64,000 nt of DNA from Zygnema cylindricum (taxonomy: Eukaryota; Streptophyta; Zygnematophyceae; Zygnematales; Zygnemataceae): assembly GCA_037447655.1 (NCBI GenBank), contig JBBHKE010003190.1:551424-615423 (forward strand), in the 5' to 3' direction. This document shows, one piece after another, positions 10,683 to 21,996 of the stretch (positions within the stretch are counted from its first letter, which is position 1; each line of letters starts with the position of its first letter). Below the pieces are notes generated by a model. It saw only the letters and a list, made by a program, of their open reading frames with translations, had not been told where the DNA came from and ran no database searches. A program made the translations under genes and the position numbers.

Positions 10683-11796
10683 ATACCTTCAGGGCATGTC
10701 CATCATATAAAAATGCATGTGATACAGTAAAATTCACAGATGGATGGGACAAAAACCGAGTTCGACCCTCAACAAGGAGGGAAATAAGTGCTTTTGTGAA
10801 TGAGGAACAAGATTCGACCAGTGATAAAAGGCTTACACCTTCCGTCGACGAATTCATTTACTTACCAACTATCTCTATTTTTTGGAATATGGTGAAAGAG
10901 GAAAAAACTGAAAATAGTGTGGTCACTGAAGATAGTGTGGAGAAAGAAGAGAGTGAAAAAGACTCGGTGTTTGTGAGTCTCTTTTGTGATAAATTGGCGT
11001 GTGAAAATGACTTACAAAGGGATGAAACTCTTGAAGAAAGGGGAGTAAAAAGAAGTGAAGTACACATAAAATTGAATGCAAAATATTCTTTAGATATGGA
11101 GAAAATTGAATTGAAAGCAAACGTTAGAGAAGGGCAAATAGAAGATGACAGAAAAATTCGAGTAAAGGGGGAAGATGCTGAGATAGAAAATGGTGAATTC
11201 ACACAAGATACGGAATTAACATCAAAAGTGGAAAATAATGTGGATTAAAAAAATAATGAACTCAGCGAAAAACCGATAGAAATTGTTAAGAAAATGAGGC
11301 TAAGAAAGGAATTTTATGAGAGCGGAAAAAGTCATAAAATTGGAGGAATATGGAAATTATGAAATAATATTAGAAAGAGGAAAGAGCAGCAAAATGAAAA
11401 GGGGATCGGAATGAAAATTTTCAAAATGCATAGACTTAAGGGGAGTGGCAGATCTACGGAAAATGACAAAAAATTAGTGGGGAAATCCACACGTTATAGA
11501 GGTAATGGGACGATACACCATGGTAAAATTTTAAATCCTATGAGAAGACCAAAATGTAGAAAGAGAACAAGAAGAAGATACAGATTAATGAAGACCAGCT
11601 GGAGAAGAAACCAACTCCAAAGGCGAACACACAAAGGACCGAAAAAGCCATTTTTGAAGTGGAAAAACGAATACCTTCAACGGGAAAAATCATTGTTTGA
11701 AACAAGAGATATATTGGAGTGGCTGGTATGGTGACTAAAAGTTTGAAAAAATCTTAGAATTCCAGTATATGATTCGTTAAAAATAAAACATTCGAA

Positions 11797-11808
11797 ACTT
11801 AGGAGGAG
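11797..11808 (+). other. Polypurine tract of B1
   Basis: The purine-rich AGGAGGAG lies immediately before a TGTTGTTTTG LTR start at 11809. This is the expected plus-strand priming site. It marks the end of the internal region. Confidence 0.55.
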
Positions 11809-12501
11809 TGTTGTTTTGTAAAGTTTTGGATGTTTAGTAGTGGAGGTTGAGAGAGGAAACTTTTGAACTCTGAATATTTTCTAAGTCCTTGTATTTGTAT
11901 GTACCTCCATTAGAGTAGAAAGATCTGCAAACATAGTTAACTACTCAGTCTAAAGCTTTACGGGAGTGTTGAGTTTAAAAGCTTTAGTCCTCAGTAGATG
12001 AGGCTGTGAGGGGAGTTTAATGACTTATAATATTTTTGGTATGAGTCCTTCTAATACTTACCTTTAATAGTATGACAGTTACTCACGTACAAAAGAGTGT
12101 AATGTACTTCCTTGAGACACGCGGCGCGGATCAAATGTATATGTACAAGAATGATCCGGTACAGAATCGGAAAGAATAACACAAGACAAATTGTACAATA
12201 CAGGAATGAACGACGGATACAAATCGAGTCGAAGGACGTGATTTGAAGTGGGACCATATTGGGAGAAGGTTGCTAGACGCGTGTCGTTTATCGCAAAGAT
12301 AAAAACTACATCTTACGGCGATCCGTATATTCCGGAACACTCCTACACGAACGCTAATGTAATCGTTCGATTCAGAGTACATCAACGGCGAAGAAAATCT
12401 GACGGGACCACGGTTGACTAAGCAAGTCGCGTAACAGTAGAATTACACTTGACATGCGACATATTTTATTGTGGGTGCACAAAACTAAATTTTCGGTGGA
12501 G
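11809..12501 (+). repeat. 3' LTR of B1, truncated
   Basis: It begins TGTTGTTTTGTAAAG right after the polypurine tract. It matches the start of other family B LTRs, then loses recognisable similarity. At 12502 a second LTR start appears, so this copy is cut short or overwritten. The 12050-12500 stretch has no open frame that I can assign. Confidence 0.55.
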
Positions 12502-13767
12502 TGTTGTTTTGAAAAGATAGTTTCGGGCGTATGCGACATTTTGTGCGCACGCGACATTTTGTGCGCACGCGACGTTTTATGCGTACATGACGCAAGTTTT
12601 AATGCGTAAGTACTAACTTGACTTAAAGTGGAGGTTCGAATGTATTTGCGGAATGGGGGAGTAGTTATATAGATAATACTAAAGTTATGTGTGGCATGAA
12701 CTAGCATTCGAAATGGACGACAGATCGCGTAATCTGACGTGAAACATTACAAAGTATTTGATGTATCATAGTAAGACAGACGGAATTTAAAGAAAAGTTA
12801 AGTCACCAATACGACAAGTCATATTTTGCAAGTGGACAATGCATTATTAACCGACATTTATGGTGAAGGACGAAGTCTTGGTACGGACACGATTGATGAG
12901 GCACGATTGGTTCATGGTACATTTGAAGTACAGACGACGTCCGCCGATATATTTGGAGGCTCACACTTTTTAAGGACGCTCCGATATATTTGGAGGCTCA
13001 CACTTTTTAAGGACGCGATTCATGCTGGGACCACAAATGACTTAAGCATGACGTGTTGTCTACTTTATCACCGACACATACTCACGATTTTTGCACTGTA
13101 CGACCACGGTCAGCTGGACTTATATGACTGATGCTGACTAAGCATCGGTAACACTTTGTATGGACATATATTTGTAAATACTTGAAGAACACATATATTT
13201 GTAAATACTTGAGAAACATTTGTTTGTAGTTTAGGGCAATTTTTCACTTGTCATTTAGTGAGAGGTGTAGCTCTAAGATTAGTGTAGGACTCAGTAGATT
13301 AAGTAAAACTTGTAGGACTTAGATTATTTTTCATCTATCACAGTTGAGTTTATCAAAGTAATGGCAGACTGTTTTTCTGCAACTTTGACGTGATGGTGTG
13401 ATCTCCCTGATTGATGTTTTCGTATGAAACTTTGTGGTTATGTTTGATGACCTAGAAAATATTTGTTTATGTAGTTTCATTCTTTTTTGTCAATTTAGTA
13501 GAGTTCTGTGAGAAGTCTACATGGTTAGTTTGATAAGCTGTCACTAGTTTTTGGGAAACTTTGGAGCTCATATCTTTTAGATTCCTTTGTGGATGAGGCT
13601 GCAATTTTGGGCGGTTATATTAACTAGTATAAAATTCATATAAGTGCAATTTGAGCTGCTTTTATTTTTTGTGGAGTAATATGTGATGTCTGAACCACAA
13701 CTGTTTTTGGTGTAGTTTGTGGGTGTCTTTCGTGAGTATCCATGGTTGAAATAGGCTATAGACAACA
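12502..13767 (+). repeat. Family B LTR (1266 bp)
   Basis: It starts TGTTGTTTTGAAAAG and ends GGCTATAGACAACA, followed by GGT (the first PBS bases) and then a joint to a family A LTR. A 37-bp unit containing GATATATTTGGAGGC is tandemly duplicated at about 12941-13012. A second short duplication (ACATATATTTGTAAATACTT) lies near 13165-13205. The gag-type ATG at 13740 is in the LTR. No TSD is visible. Confidence 0.75.
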
Positions 13768-13770
13768 GGT

Positions 13771-14061
13771 GTGAGCAGGCAGACCAAGACTTAGTGAAAT
13801 TTAGGTACCTCTCTCTTAGAGAGCTTGTAACTATAAAGGTCAACTTTGACCAGCCGTTACTTACTGTTGAAGGGAGCAAATTCAGTGATTATTATTACGT
13901 TCGGCCCAAGGGAGTGGGGCCTTCACAAAGGTGAAGGTTGTCAGAATACTTATGTACTTAGGTAGCAGTTATTCAGTGGGAAATTTAAAAGGACAAATAT
14001 TATCCTAAAGACTTCATATAAGCTAGATACTCTGTGGGCTAATGGAGATGACAAAATTACA
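13771..14061 (+). repeat. Partial family A LTR, 3' portion (A3 5' LTR)
   Basis: Only the downstream part of the LTR remains, starting just upstream of the TATA-like ACTATAAAGG segment near 13830. It ends AAAATTACA at 14061, followed by a PBS-like CGTTTTGGGCCCACC. The gag ATG is at 14042. The upstream part was replaced by the family B LTR ending at 13767. Confidence 0.75.
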
Positions 14062-15282
14062 CGTTTTGGGCCCACCCTTTGGGATGTCCATTTTTAACAG
14101 AACTGGCTTCATATTCTTGGAGAGTATGATGACAACAACTCTGTGCGGGAAAAGGTTGCAGGGGATAATGTGTGGACGAGTGAAGCATATATCTAGCCTT
14201 GGCATTCCTCCAAGGTCTTCAAGGACCAAGGTTTACCAAAAAAACATATCGAACTCCACTAGAGGAGAGTAAGGATAGCAAAAGCATAAAGATGGAAAAA
14301 GGGAAAGAAATAGAGACAATCACAATGATAACAACACCGATAGCAACCGGGTTAGCATTCACGTCACCTGTTTCAAGGAAATAGGAGAATGATATTGACA
14401 CATAGGAGAATGATATTGACACATTCGACTATAATAATATGGCGGGGAAGCACTTCATTCTCTGCCATCTAACTCAAGGGCTTGCATCTCCTCATTTGCT
14501 AGTAGAAAAGGCAGCCGATCTATGGGTGGCACTTATAGAAATGTACCGAAATGGTACAAGTCAGCAAGAGCAATTGGCACATCAGGAAATAGATGCATAT
14601 GAATACAATGAGGGAAGATGTTAGATTTTGTAATGAACTTGCTACACTTTTTAAAGAGTTATAGAGTTTGTGGACAAGTAGAAACTGATTATATGAAGGT
14701 TAACTATCTACTCATCAAGTAACCCGATGAATATGAGAATATAGTTAACCGTGTTCAAGATCTACCGGATTCAAGGTGGACCTAGAACTCTGTGGTAGGG
14801 ATGATTCTTGTCTGAGAGAATACAATGGAGATCCGGAGGGGAGGAAGGAGCGCACAAGCCTGGGCTGCTGGGACTTTTTGGAGAAAGTGAGAATCTGAGT
14901 GACAGGGGTGGATGTGCTCAAGGTAAGGCACACATGTTACCGTTCCCAAAAGTAGCCATTTACAAAAGAGAAAAAGTTCAATATTTGGTACACACAGATA
15001 GCTGGAGACCAGCAAGAGTGCCGTCACCTGGAGTTAAGAGGTTTATGATGACCATCAGTGATGATTGGTCTCGGTATTCAATAGTATATATTCTGAAAAA
15101 TATATCAAAAGCCCTTGAGTATTTTAAGCTATACAAGGCATGGAATGAAAAACTCCATGAAACCTCAATCAAAAAAGTGAGGTGAGATAATGGAGGGGAG
15201 TACACCTTAAACCAGTTTGACGATTTTTTGAGAGAAGATGAAGTATAGCATCAAAAGACTGTTCAGGAAATCCAGAACAAAA
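14042..15282 (+). pseudogene. A3 gag fused to integrase by internal deletion
   Basis: Gag starts in the LTR (14042) and shows GP-P-F..FNRTGFIF and AGKHFILCHLTQGLASPHL (14439-14624), then the PDEYENIV segment. At about 14870 it jumps straight to the CAQGKAHMLPFPK pre-integrase region, so the zinc knuckle and whole protease are deleted. Integrase continues with HTDSW (first Asp), DDWSRY and DNGGEYTLNQF (second Asp, preceded by a TGA). At 15282 it stops where element A4 is inserted. The frame resumes at 23003. Confidence 0.82.
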
Positions 15283-16276
15283 TGTTGAAATCACTAGATT
15301 TAGGGGGTATTTTCTAGGATTTAATAGATTAAGCAAAAAAGGCATAGTGGCGGGCCTCCACCTCCTACGCTAGCCCCTATACTTGTTGTACTCACAAAGA
15401 AAGAGAGGTCGGTGGAGCCATGGGTGCCTCAGCTCCATAGACAAGACTGAAGAGTGACATAAGTCACTCTCAACAAAAAGATGAGTCTGGCAGGTCTCGA
15501 ACCTCCGACCGGCAGAGCGAGGCATAACCGCCAGCTTTAACCGGTCTGTTATAGAAGTTCGTTAGACTACACAAGGTTTGAATGCTATTTAAACAGTAAT
15601 TAGGAACTTTAATCCGATTAACAAAATTACGCATAAAGAACATAGAGACTAGTTAAAATATGGTGCGAACATGAAGGCCCACAAAACAAATGTACCAGAC
15701 ATTTGTTTTTAACGGCTAGTATTAAAAGTTGGTTTGGATCCGACGCCACGTATCATCGCCGAGATCCCATAATGGCCGCATTGGCGTTTTTTGGGCGTGA
15801 CATGACCTAGCGCCAAGTAGCAAGATAATACTGGGAGCGGGAATCATGGGGAGCATGAGGAGTTTGAAGGAGACAGACATCCACTTCATGACCTTGTCGT
15901 ACACAGGTTGTACATAAAGGATATCGGCCATGGTACCTTTTTGTACTTCACTATCTTCTGATTGGTTCATATTTCACTATATAAGGGTTGTGAGAGGGGT
16001 TTAGGACTTAGAGAACTTTGGAGGTAGCCACCTCTCTCTTTGAGAGTTTGTATAAAACTTGGCATTTTGGCCACTTCAAAATTTATCGCCTGGTTGGGCG
16101 TTTTTTGTGATTCTTTTTGTTGTGGAATCAAGGTAGTCCAAAATACACAAGGTTGCACTCAGATTGTCTATTTGCTTTCTTGGGTAGTAGTGGTCTTATT
16201 TGAAAGTGGGTCAGTCAAAAATTGCCTAGAGGCTTTTTCGGAAATTCTGTAGTACAATGGGAGATACAGAATTACA
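15283..16276 (+). repeat. 5' LTR of A4
   Basis: The LTR is 994 bp and runs TGTTGAAATCACTAG to AGAATTACA. The gag ATG is at 16257-16259, 20 bp before the LTR end. It carries the tRNA-like block (reverse complement) at about 15480-15560. Immediately downstream (16277-16290) is the degenerate PBS GGTTTTGGGCCCAT. Confidence 0.93.
16051..16057 (+). promoter_or_regulatory. TATA-box-like motif in A4 5' LTR
   Basis: TATAAAA sits about 225 bp before the LTR end, in the conserved context GTATAAAACTTGGCA. The same motif recurs in the 3' LTR at 22780-22786, in the solo LTR near 10460, and reverse-complemented in minus copies such as near 1650. It is the likely core promoter, with transcription starting shortly downstream. 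Confidence 0.55.
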
Positions 16277-17340
16277 GGTTTTGGGCCCATCTTTAACGGA
16301 TCTGGGTTCATTTATTAGGAAGCCATGATGATATAAGTCTTGTGTGAAAAACGATAGTGGGGTGTTGTGAGTGGACAAGTGAAACTTCCATCTCAGGGAA
16401 TCCCACCGGTGTTTAGTGGAGTGAGATTTTCTGTAGCAGCATCTACCCAAACAGAGGAGGCAGACGATAGGGACAAGAGTGTGTTCGAAAAAGGGAAGGG
16501 GAAGGAGACACCTCTTACTCTTATCGCCTTGATTCTCGGATCGGCGGTTGTGAAGACCGAGGAAAACGATTTTCAAACGTGGGAATACACAAACATGGCT
16601 GCCTGGCATTTTATTCTGAGGCACCTTACTCAGCTCTTGGAACCTCCCATCTTCACATTCTCAAGGCTGAGGAGTTGTGGAAGATTTTAGTGGAGGTCTT
16701 TAGAGCTGGTACCTTTCAAGAGCTCTAGTTGGCCGAGCAAATGTTAGGTGATTACACTTACAAATAGGGAAAAATGTTAGACTACTGTAATAATCTCTCT
16801 TGTTTCTATACAGAGATGGAGAGTGCCATGTGGACAGGTACAATGAAGATGACAGTCAACACCTTCATCATAAAGCTGCTTGATGAGTATGAGAACATAG
16901 TGTACCAAGTGTAGGAAATGAATGACAGTTCTTGGAAGTGGAATACAGTGGTCCGGATGATACTCGTGCAAGAGAACACAATTGAGATTTGGAGAGGAAG
17001 AAAGAACATTTAAGCTCTGGCAGCCGGAACAAACTGGTTGAGGAAGGATTCAAGGAAGCTGTACAACAGCTTCAAAAGAGAGAGAGATCAGTTTGGAGGA
17101 CCGAGGCCCTTAAAGGGTCTTTGTCATTTTTGCAAAAAGCAAGGACACTTTATGGCGGAGTGTACCAAACTGTCGTAGTTGAGGCTCCAAGAGAACCGTG
17201 GAGGGAGTTGTTCCGGAGGGAAGAAGAAGGCACTCGTGGTCACACAAGTGAAAAGGGAGACGAAAGAGGACGAGTCCTCTGAGGAAGAGGATGGGGAGCT
17301 CCTTCTTGACGAGAATCTGGAGGAGAACGAGATCCCTTGA
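16257..17340 (+). pseudogene. A4 gag and nucleocapsid
   Basis: Gag begins at the LTR ATG and runs through the PBS (ELQVLGP). It is broken by stops near 16320, then resumes with KCK-like charged and Copia gag motifs (AWHFILRHLTQ at about 16590). A complete zinc knuckle CHFCKKQGHFMAEC lies at about 17124-17165. A Glu-rich linker (SSEEEDGELLLDE) follows. Stops (TAG after the knuckle, TGA at about 17338) and several frame changes disable it. Confidence 0.82.
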
Positions 17341-18494
17341 AAACATAAGTGTGCTCTTAGATCCATTCAGGAAGCTCCACATAAAGGATGGATCATTAAT
17401 TCAGGTGCATCCATGCATATGTGTTGTGACAATCACCTCTTTACCAAGTTAAGAAAGATCCCTAGTGTAAAGATAAAGTATGGGGATGGGAGAGTAGTTA
17501 CCACAGGTCTAGTGGGTTTCGTAGATTTGGAAGTTTTAGTGGAGGGTAGGAAACTATACTCACCTTCTCATATGTACTCTACATTCATTAGCTGGGTAAA
17601 AATATTGTCTCTACCTTTGTATTAGATGATAAGAAATTTGATAACTTCACTAGAAAGGGAGTCTTTACAACTAACTATAGGGATGAAGTCGACTTCACAG
17701 CAAATAAGGGTAGCCAAAAAATGTTAAGGCTTAACTTGAGTAATGAAAAGAAGAATGCTTACTATGTTTGTGTCCCAAACTTGATGATTTAGCATAAGCG
17801 GTTCGAACATGTGCACTTTGATAGGCTGAGATAAATGAAGAGGCTTCGTGTAGTAGAAGGCATTCAGTTTGGGGATAATGAAATAATGGATGATCGTATT
17901 GGATGTGCCCAAGGTAAGACTCATTGACTCCATTTCCCAAAACTGCCACATAGAGAGGTGAGAAAGTACTAGATTTGGTCCACAAAGACATTTAGGGACC
18001 CGCAAAAGTACCTTCGGTCAGAGGGAAGAGGTTTATGTTGACAATTACTCATGACTGGTCTAGATACTCTAGAGTCTACTTCCTAAAAGCAAAGTCTGAA
18101 ACACCAACTTACTTTAAAAAATATAAAGCTTGGAGTGAGAAGTTGCACGAAACCCCCATTAAGAGAATAAATAGTGATAACGGGGGAGAATATAACTCTA
18201 ACTAGTTTGAGGAATACTTGAGGGAAGAGGGAGTTCAACATTATAAAATTGAACCAAAAAATCCAGAACAAAATGGGGTATCTAAGAGGTTGAACTGCAC
18301 TCTAAGAGATAGTGTACGTAGTATGTTGGCTGACAAGAAGATAGGAAAAAGGTTTTAGGCAGAAGCCATGAATTGTGTTAACTATATTAAGAATCGAGTC
18401 TTTACCACAGCCGTGAAAAGAATGACACCTTATGAGAGATGGGTTGGAAGGAAACCAGATATTTCTCACCTGAAAGTATTATGTAGTCAAGTTT
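17341..18494 (+). pseudogene. A4 protease and integrase, 5' part
   Basis: The protease motif reads NSGASMHMC at about 17398, with the catalytic Asp changed to Asn. The body follows in the open frame 17413-17625. Integrase is highly decayed; recognisable DNA-level remnants include GGATGTGCCCAAGGTAAG near 17900 and GATAACGGGGGAGAATAT near 18175. It is interrupted at 18494 by a solo LTR. Confidence 0.78.
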
Positions 18495-19878
18495 TGTTGT
18501 TCTTTGGTCTAAAATAGACCGCAGAAGCCACCCAAACTATCATGCAAAAATCTAAGCGAAGCCAGGCCAATGAACAATCATTTGAAATGCATCCTTCATT
18601 TAACATACATGCATACACAGATGCAATCATTCATCCGCAGACAAACGGAGCAAGCATGCATACACAGACGCATGAAATCATCTAGGGTTTCATGGAATAG
18701 AAGCTTAATATATCTCCATCATCATAACAAACCCTAAGACAACGCATAACATAACAAACACAACTAAGGTTTGATGGAGTAATCAACATAAACAAACCTT
18801 AGGATAACATCTAAGGTTTGATGGAATAATCAACATAAACAAACCCTAGGACAAATGCATTAACAATGCATAACAAACAAGCATATAGATAACACATATA
18901 AATAATAATTAATGAATGTATCACACATAAACAAAAGTATAATCAAAGTATAATCAAATAATCATTATATCATTCAAAGTGCATGACCTAATCGGCAACC
19001 CTAAAAGTCTACATCTTCGGTCCCTACTTTTCTAACCAGCATTGATTATTTTCCTAATGAAACTCAAATCTATATATACACTTGCGAGCTGTCAACAAAT
19101 CGCTACGTGTCAAATTAACCAACGTAACTTCCACTAAGTAGTATTAAACCATGAGAACCTATTACAACAAATAATCCTAACTGTAAGTGTACACCTGAAA
19201 GTCAACCAATTATAAGCGTACACTTGTCTGCAAGTACGACAACACACAAATTAAACTGCCGAAACCCTAAATGATCATCTAAATAAAAACTGTCATAATC
19301 AATACTAAATTATTATTACACATACGACAAAACAATGTTGTTTCAATATTTACACCGACGCGTCCGCAAAATACGCGTCATAAGCGACAACTCGCTTAGT
19401 CACTTGCAGATAAATCCACGTAGTGAACCGACATCCACCTAATAATACATCATTAAAAATAATGCGATCCCACGTGTAACTCGAACCACTGCCGAAATTA
19501 ATCCGTACCTTCCAAATCTTTTCCGTACTGGATATGCGTCGTTTGCAATAAATGTGCTTGTCGCATATAGAGTACACATGTCCAAATAAGACGTTCCGTA
19601 CCGGAAGCGTCATTATCAATAGCTGTCGCCTGTCGCATTGTGTTTCGTACGTGCGACGTACTATTTTGACTTTTTAGAATATTTTACATCGGATCGCTTC
19701 GCGATCCGCCGTCCATTTCACTTACGCATTCAGCGCCACTCAATTAGTCAATTAATTTTTCTTGTACTATAAACCCCCAATCCGCAAATCCGTTCGAACC
19801 TCCACGTTAACTCCGGAAATTACGTACGCACGCAAAAACGCGCACGCATGTGCGCAACTGAATCTTCCAAAAACAACA
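18495..19878 (-). repeat. Solo family B-like LTR inside A4, TSD AGTTT
   Basis: This 1384-bp block has TGTTGTT...AACAACA ends and the duplication AGTTT at 18490-18494 and 19879-19883. On the minus strand it starts TGTTGTTTTTGGAAG and shares the 5' segment with the LTR at 23032 (GTTCGAA..GGTTTGCGGATTGGGGG type). Repeated CTAAGGTTTGATGGA-like segments occur at 18680-18850. No gag-frame ATG is evident near its sense end, unlike the other family B LTRs. Confidence 0.9.
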
Positions 19879-21983
19879 AGTTTACAGTCTTGACACGGAT
19901 AGGAAAAACTATAAACTACATGCTAAAGGGAAACGTTGATATTTTGTGGGATATGATGAGGATGTCAAGGGATATAGAGTCTATGACTTAGCTAAACAAA
20001 ATATCATTATGGTAAAGTACTTGGTTGTCATGGATGAAGGGAAGTCATTTGATCCATTCCAATATACGAAAAAGATAAGAATCAATTTTGAGGCCGAAAG
20101 TGAGGAGGACACAGATCTTCCCAGAAGGGACATGAGTAAAAAAGTGATTGCACGTTCAGGGGAGATCCAAGATAGGGGAGATATAGCCGAATCTCCCCAT
20201 ATTCCTATGCAATCCGAGTAGACAGAGAAGGATGAGCCGGAACCAGCTTCCATGGATAGGGGAGCCGATTAGACAATGAGGAGGAACCCAAGACTTCCCT
20301 CCATTCCAGCTTCGCACTTTGAGGGAGGACGAAGAAGCGGCAAAAGGCTACACGAGAAACAAGCCGCTCACAAGGTAACTAAGCTGTCTCATCATGATGA
20401 GCCTCAGTCATACACGGAGGTACTGAATATTCTAGAGAAAGACAGATGGGTTAGAGCCATAAATGATGAGATGGCCTCCATCATGGAAGCAAATACTTGG
20501 GAACTGGTGGACTATCCTCCGCACATAAAACCGATAGGGTACAAATGGGTATTTAAATTGAAACTAAACCTAGATAATACAATTGAAAGATATTCGGCTC
20601 GGTTAGTAGCAAGGGGTTCACCCAAAAAGAAGGGATAGATTATCAGGAGACTTTCCTGTGGTTTGATTCCCATCACTAAGGGTTCTCCTCAGTCTAGCGG
20701 CAGCGGAAGACATAGAAATACACCAGATGGATATTAAGACTGGCTTCCTAAATGGTGAGCTAAAAGAAGAAATCTTCATGCAACAACCAGAAGGGATTGT
20801 AGAGGAGGAGAGGAGAGCAAAGTATGCAGACTCATAAAGTCCTTATATGGACTGAAGCAGGCTCCCACACAATGGAAAAGGAAACTAGATGATTTTCTCA
20901 CCGGTCTGGGATAAATCTGGATCAGTTCTGACCATTCTATTTACATGTTTGAGGATGAGAATGGTGTTATTTTCATTGGAATTTATGTGGATGATTTGAT
21001 GGTGTACAGTAAGTCTATGGAAAATATCAATAAGTTAAAGAAAGATCTTAGAAACACATTTGACATGATGGATTTAGGGGAGCTAAGATACATTTTGGGA
21101 ATTGAAATGGAAAGTAATAGGGGGAAAAAGATTATCAGACTTACTCAAAAAGAAGCTATAGGGAATATGCTTGAGAAATTTAAGATGGAAAAGGCAAACA
21201 GTTGTACCACTCCCATGGACTTGAAGAAAGTAAGTGATGGAAGTGTAGAAAGATGACTGATAATCTTAGATGATCAGATGAGTCTAGAAGACAGACAGTT
21301 TATGAAAATTATTCTTAACAGGCAGTTTGTAGGAAGCTTAATCTACTTTATGAACTGTACTAGGCTGAACATCGAGGCAGCAGTTGGAGTCCTCAGTAGG
21401 AGTCTTAATGATTCTAGGAAGAGAGATTCGGAGGCAGCCAAGAGAGTCATAAGATATCTGGTGGGAACTAGGGATTTATGGTTCCATTTGGGAGGGGAGC
21501 ACCTTGACATCACTACTTAGAGTGATGCAGTTATGGAGACGCACCTATGAGAAGATGCACATCAGGGTATGTGTTGTATGTAGGGGAAGGTGCTTGCTGT
21601 TGGAGTAGTAAGCAACAAAAAGTGGTTGCTCAGTCCACTATAGAGGCTGAGTACATGGTCTCTTGTTCTACTGTGAAAGTGTTGATGTGGGTCAAGTCTT
21701 TGTTGGAAGACCCGGGGTATATGAAGGAGGGAGTGCATGAAGTGTTATGTGATAATCAGGCTGCCATTGCAATTGCAGCCAATCCAAAACATCATTTCAA
21801 GGCTAAACATATGGACATAAGGTTCAATTTTGTGAGGAAAAGGTTGAAAACAAAATTGTGAATCTTGTGTATAGGGCTGATGGGGAAATGGTGGCTGATA
21901 TGATGACAACACCTGTGCCCTCTCCCAAGTTAAAATATTCTAGAGAAATGTGTGGACTAAAAGAGAAGTTGAAATTAGACTAG
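19879..21983 (+). pseudogene. A4 integrase C-terminus, RT and RNase H
   Basis: The integrase tail resumes at 19884 (SLDTDR; then GYDEDVKGYRVYDL, 19946-20221). An RT N-terminal frame at 20276-20638 has the PIGYKWVFKLK motif. Mid-RT is broken, with traces of AAEDIEIHQMDIKTGFLNGELKE at 20700. An intact YVDD catalytic box (GIYVDDLMVYS) lies in 20945-21256. RNase H motifs STIEAEYM and DNQAAIAIA are at 21547-21861. It is split into at least five frames, so it is inactive. Confidence 0.88.
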
Positions 21984-21996
21984 AAAATAAAAGGAG
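21984..21996 (+). other. Polypurine tract of A4
   Basis: AAAATAAAAGGAG lies directly before the 3' LTR start TGTTGCAATC. Confidence 0.65.

Larger units (their letters stand above)
9021..11736 (+). pseudogene. B1 gag-like polyprotein with charged C-terminal tail, no pol
   Basis: The ATG at 9021 lies in the LTR. The start reads MAEIGYGQQ and then VMGP through the PBS, followed by a UBN2-type Copia gag (WLTIFDGSIY; SAAKLWKCLE). A TAG stop interrupts at 9099-9101 and the frame shifts near 9470. A CX2CX4HX4C zinc knuckle (CFYCNDLGH...C) begins at 9679 and is split by the solo LTR at 9709-10682. From 10683 one frame continues to about 11736: an acidic stretch, then a Lys/Arg-rich stretch, broken only by TAA at 11246 and a TGA near 11360. 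No protease, integrase or RT motif is present, and the frame ends about 70 bp before the 3' LTR. This is a gag-only, non-autonomous layout. Confidence 0.75.

Noticed and set aside
10858-11202. 114-codon Ser/Phe-rich minus-strand frame
   Set aside because: It is the antisense shadow of the acidic B1 gag tail.
11809-13767. A single 1.96-kb family B LTR
   Set aside because: A second LTR start (TGTTGTTTTGAAAAG at 12502) gives a 1266-bp unit similar in length to the B1 5' LTR, so two partly overwritten LTRs fit better; not certain.
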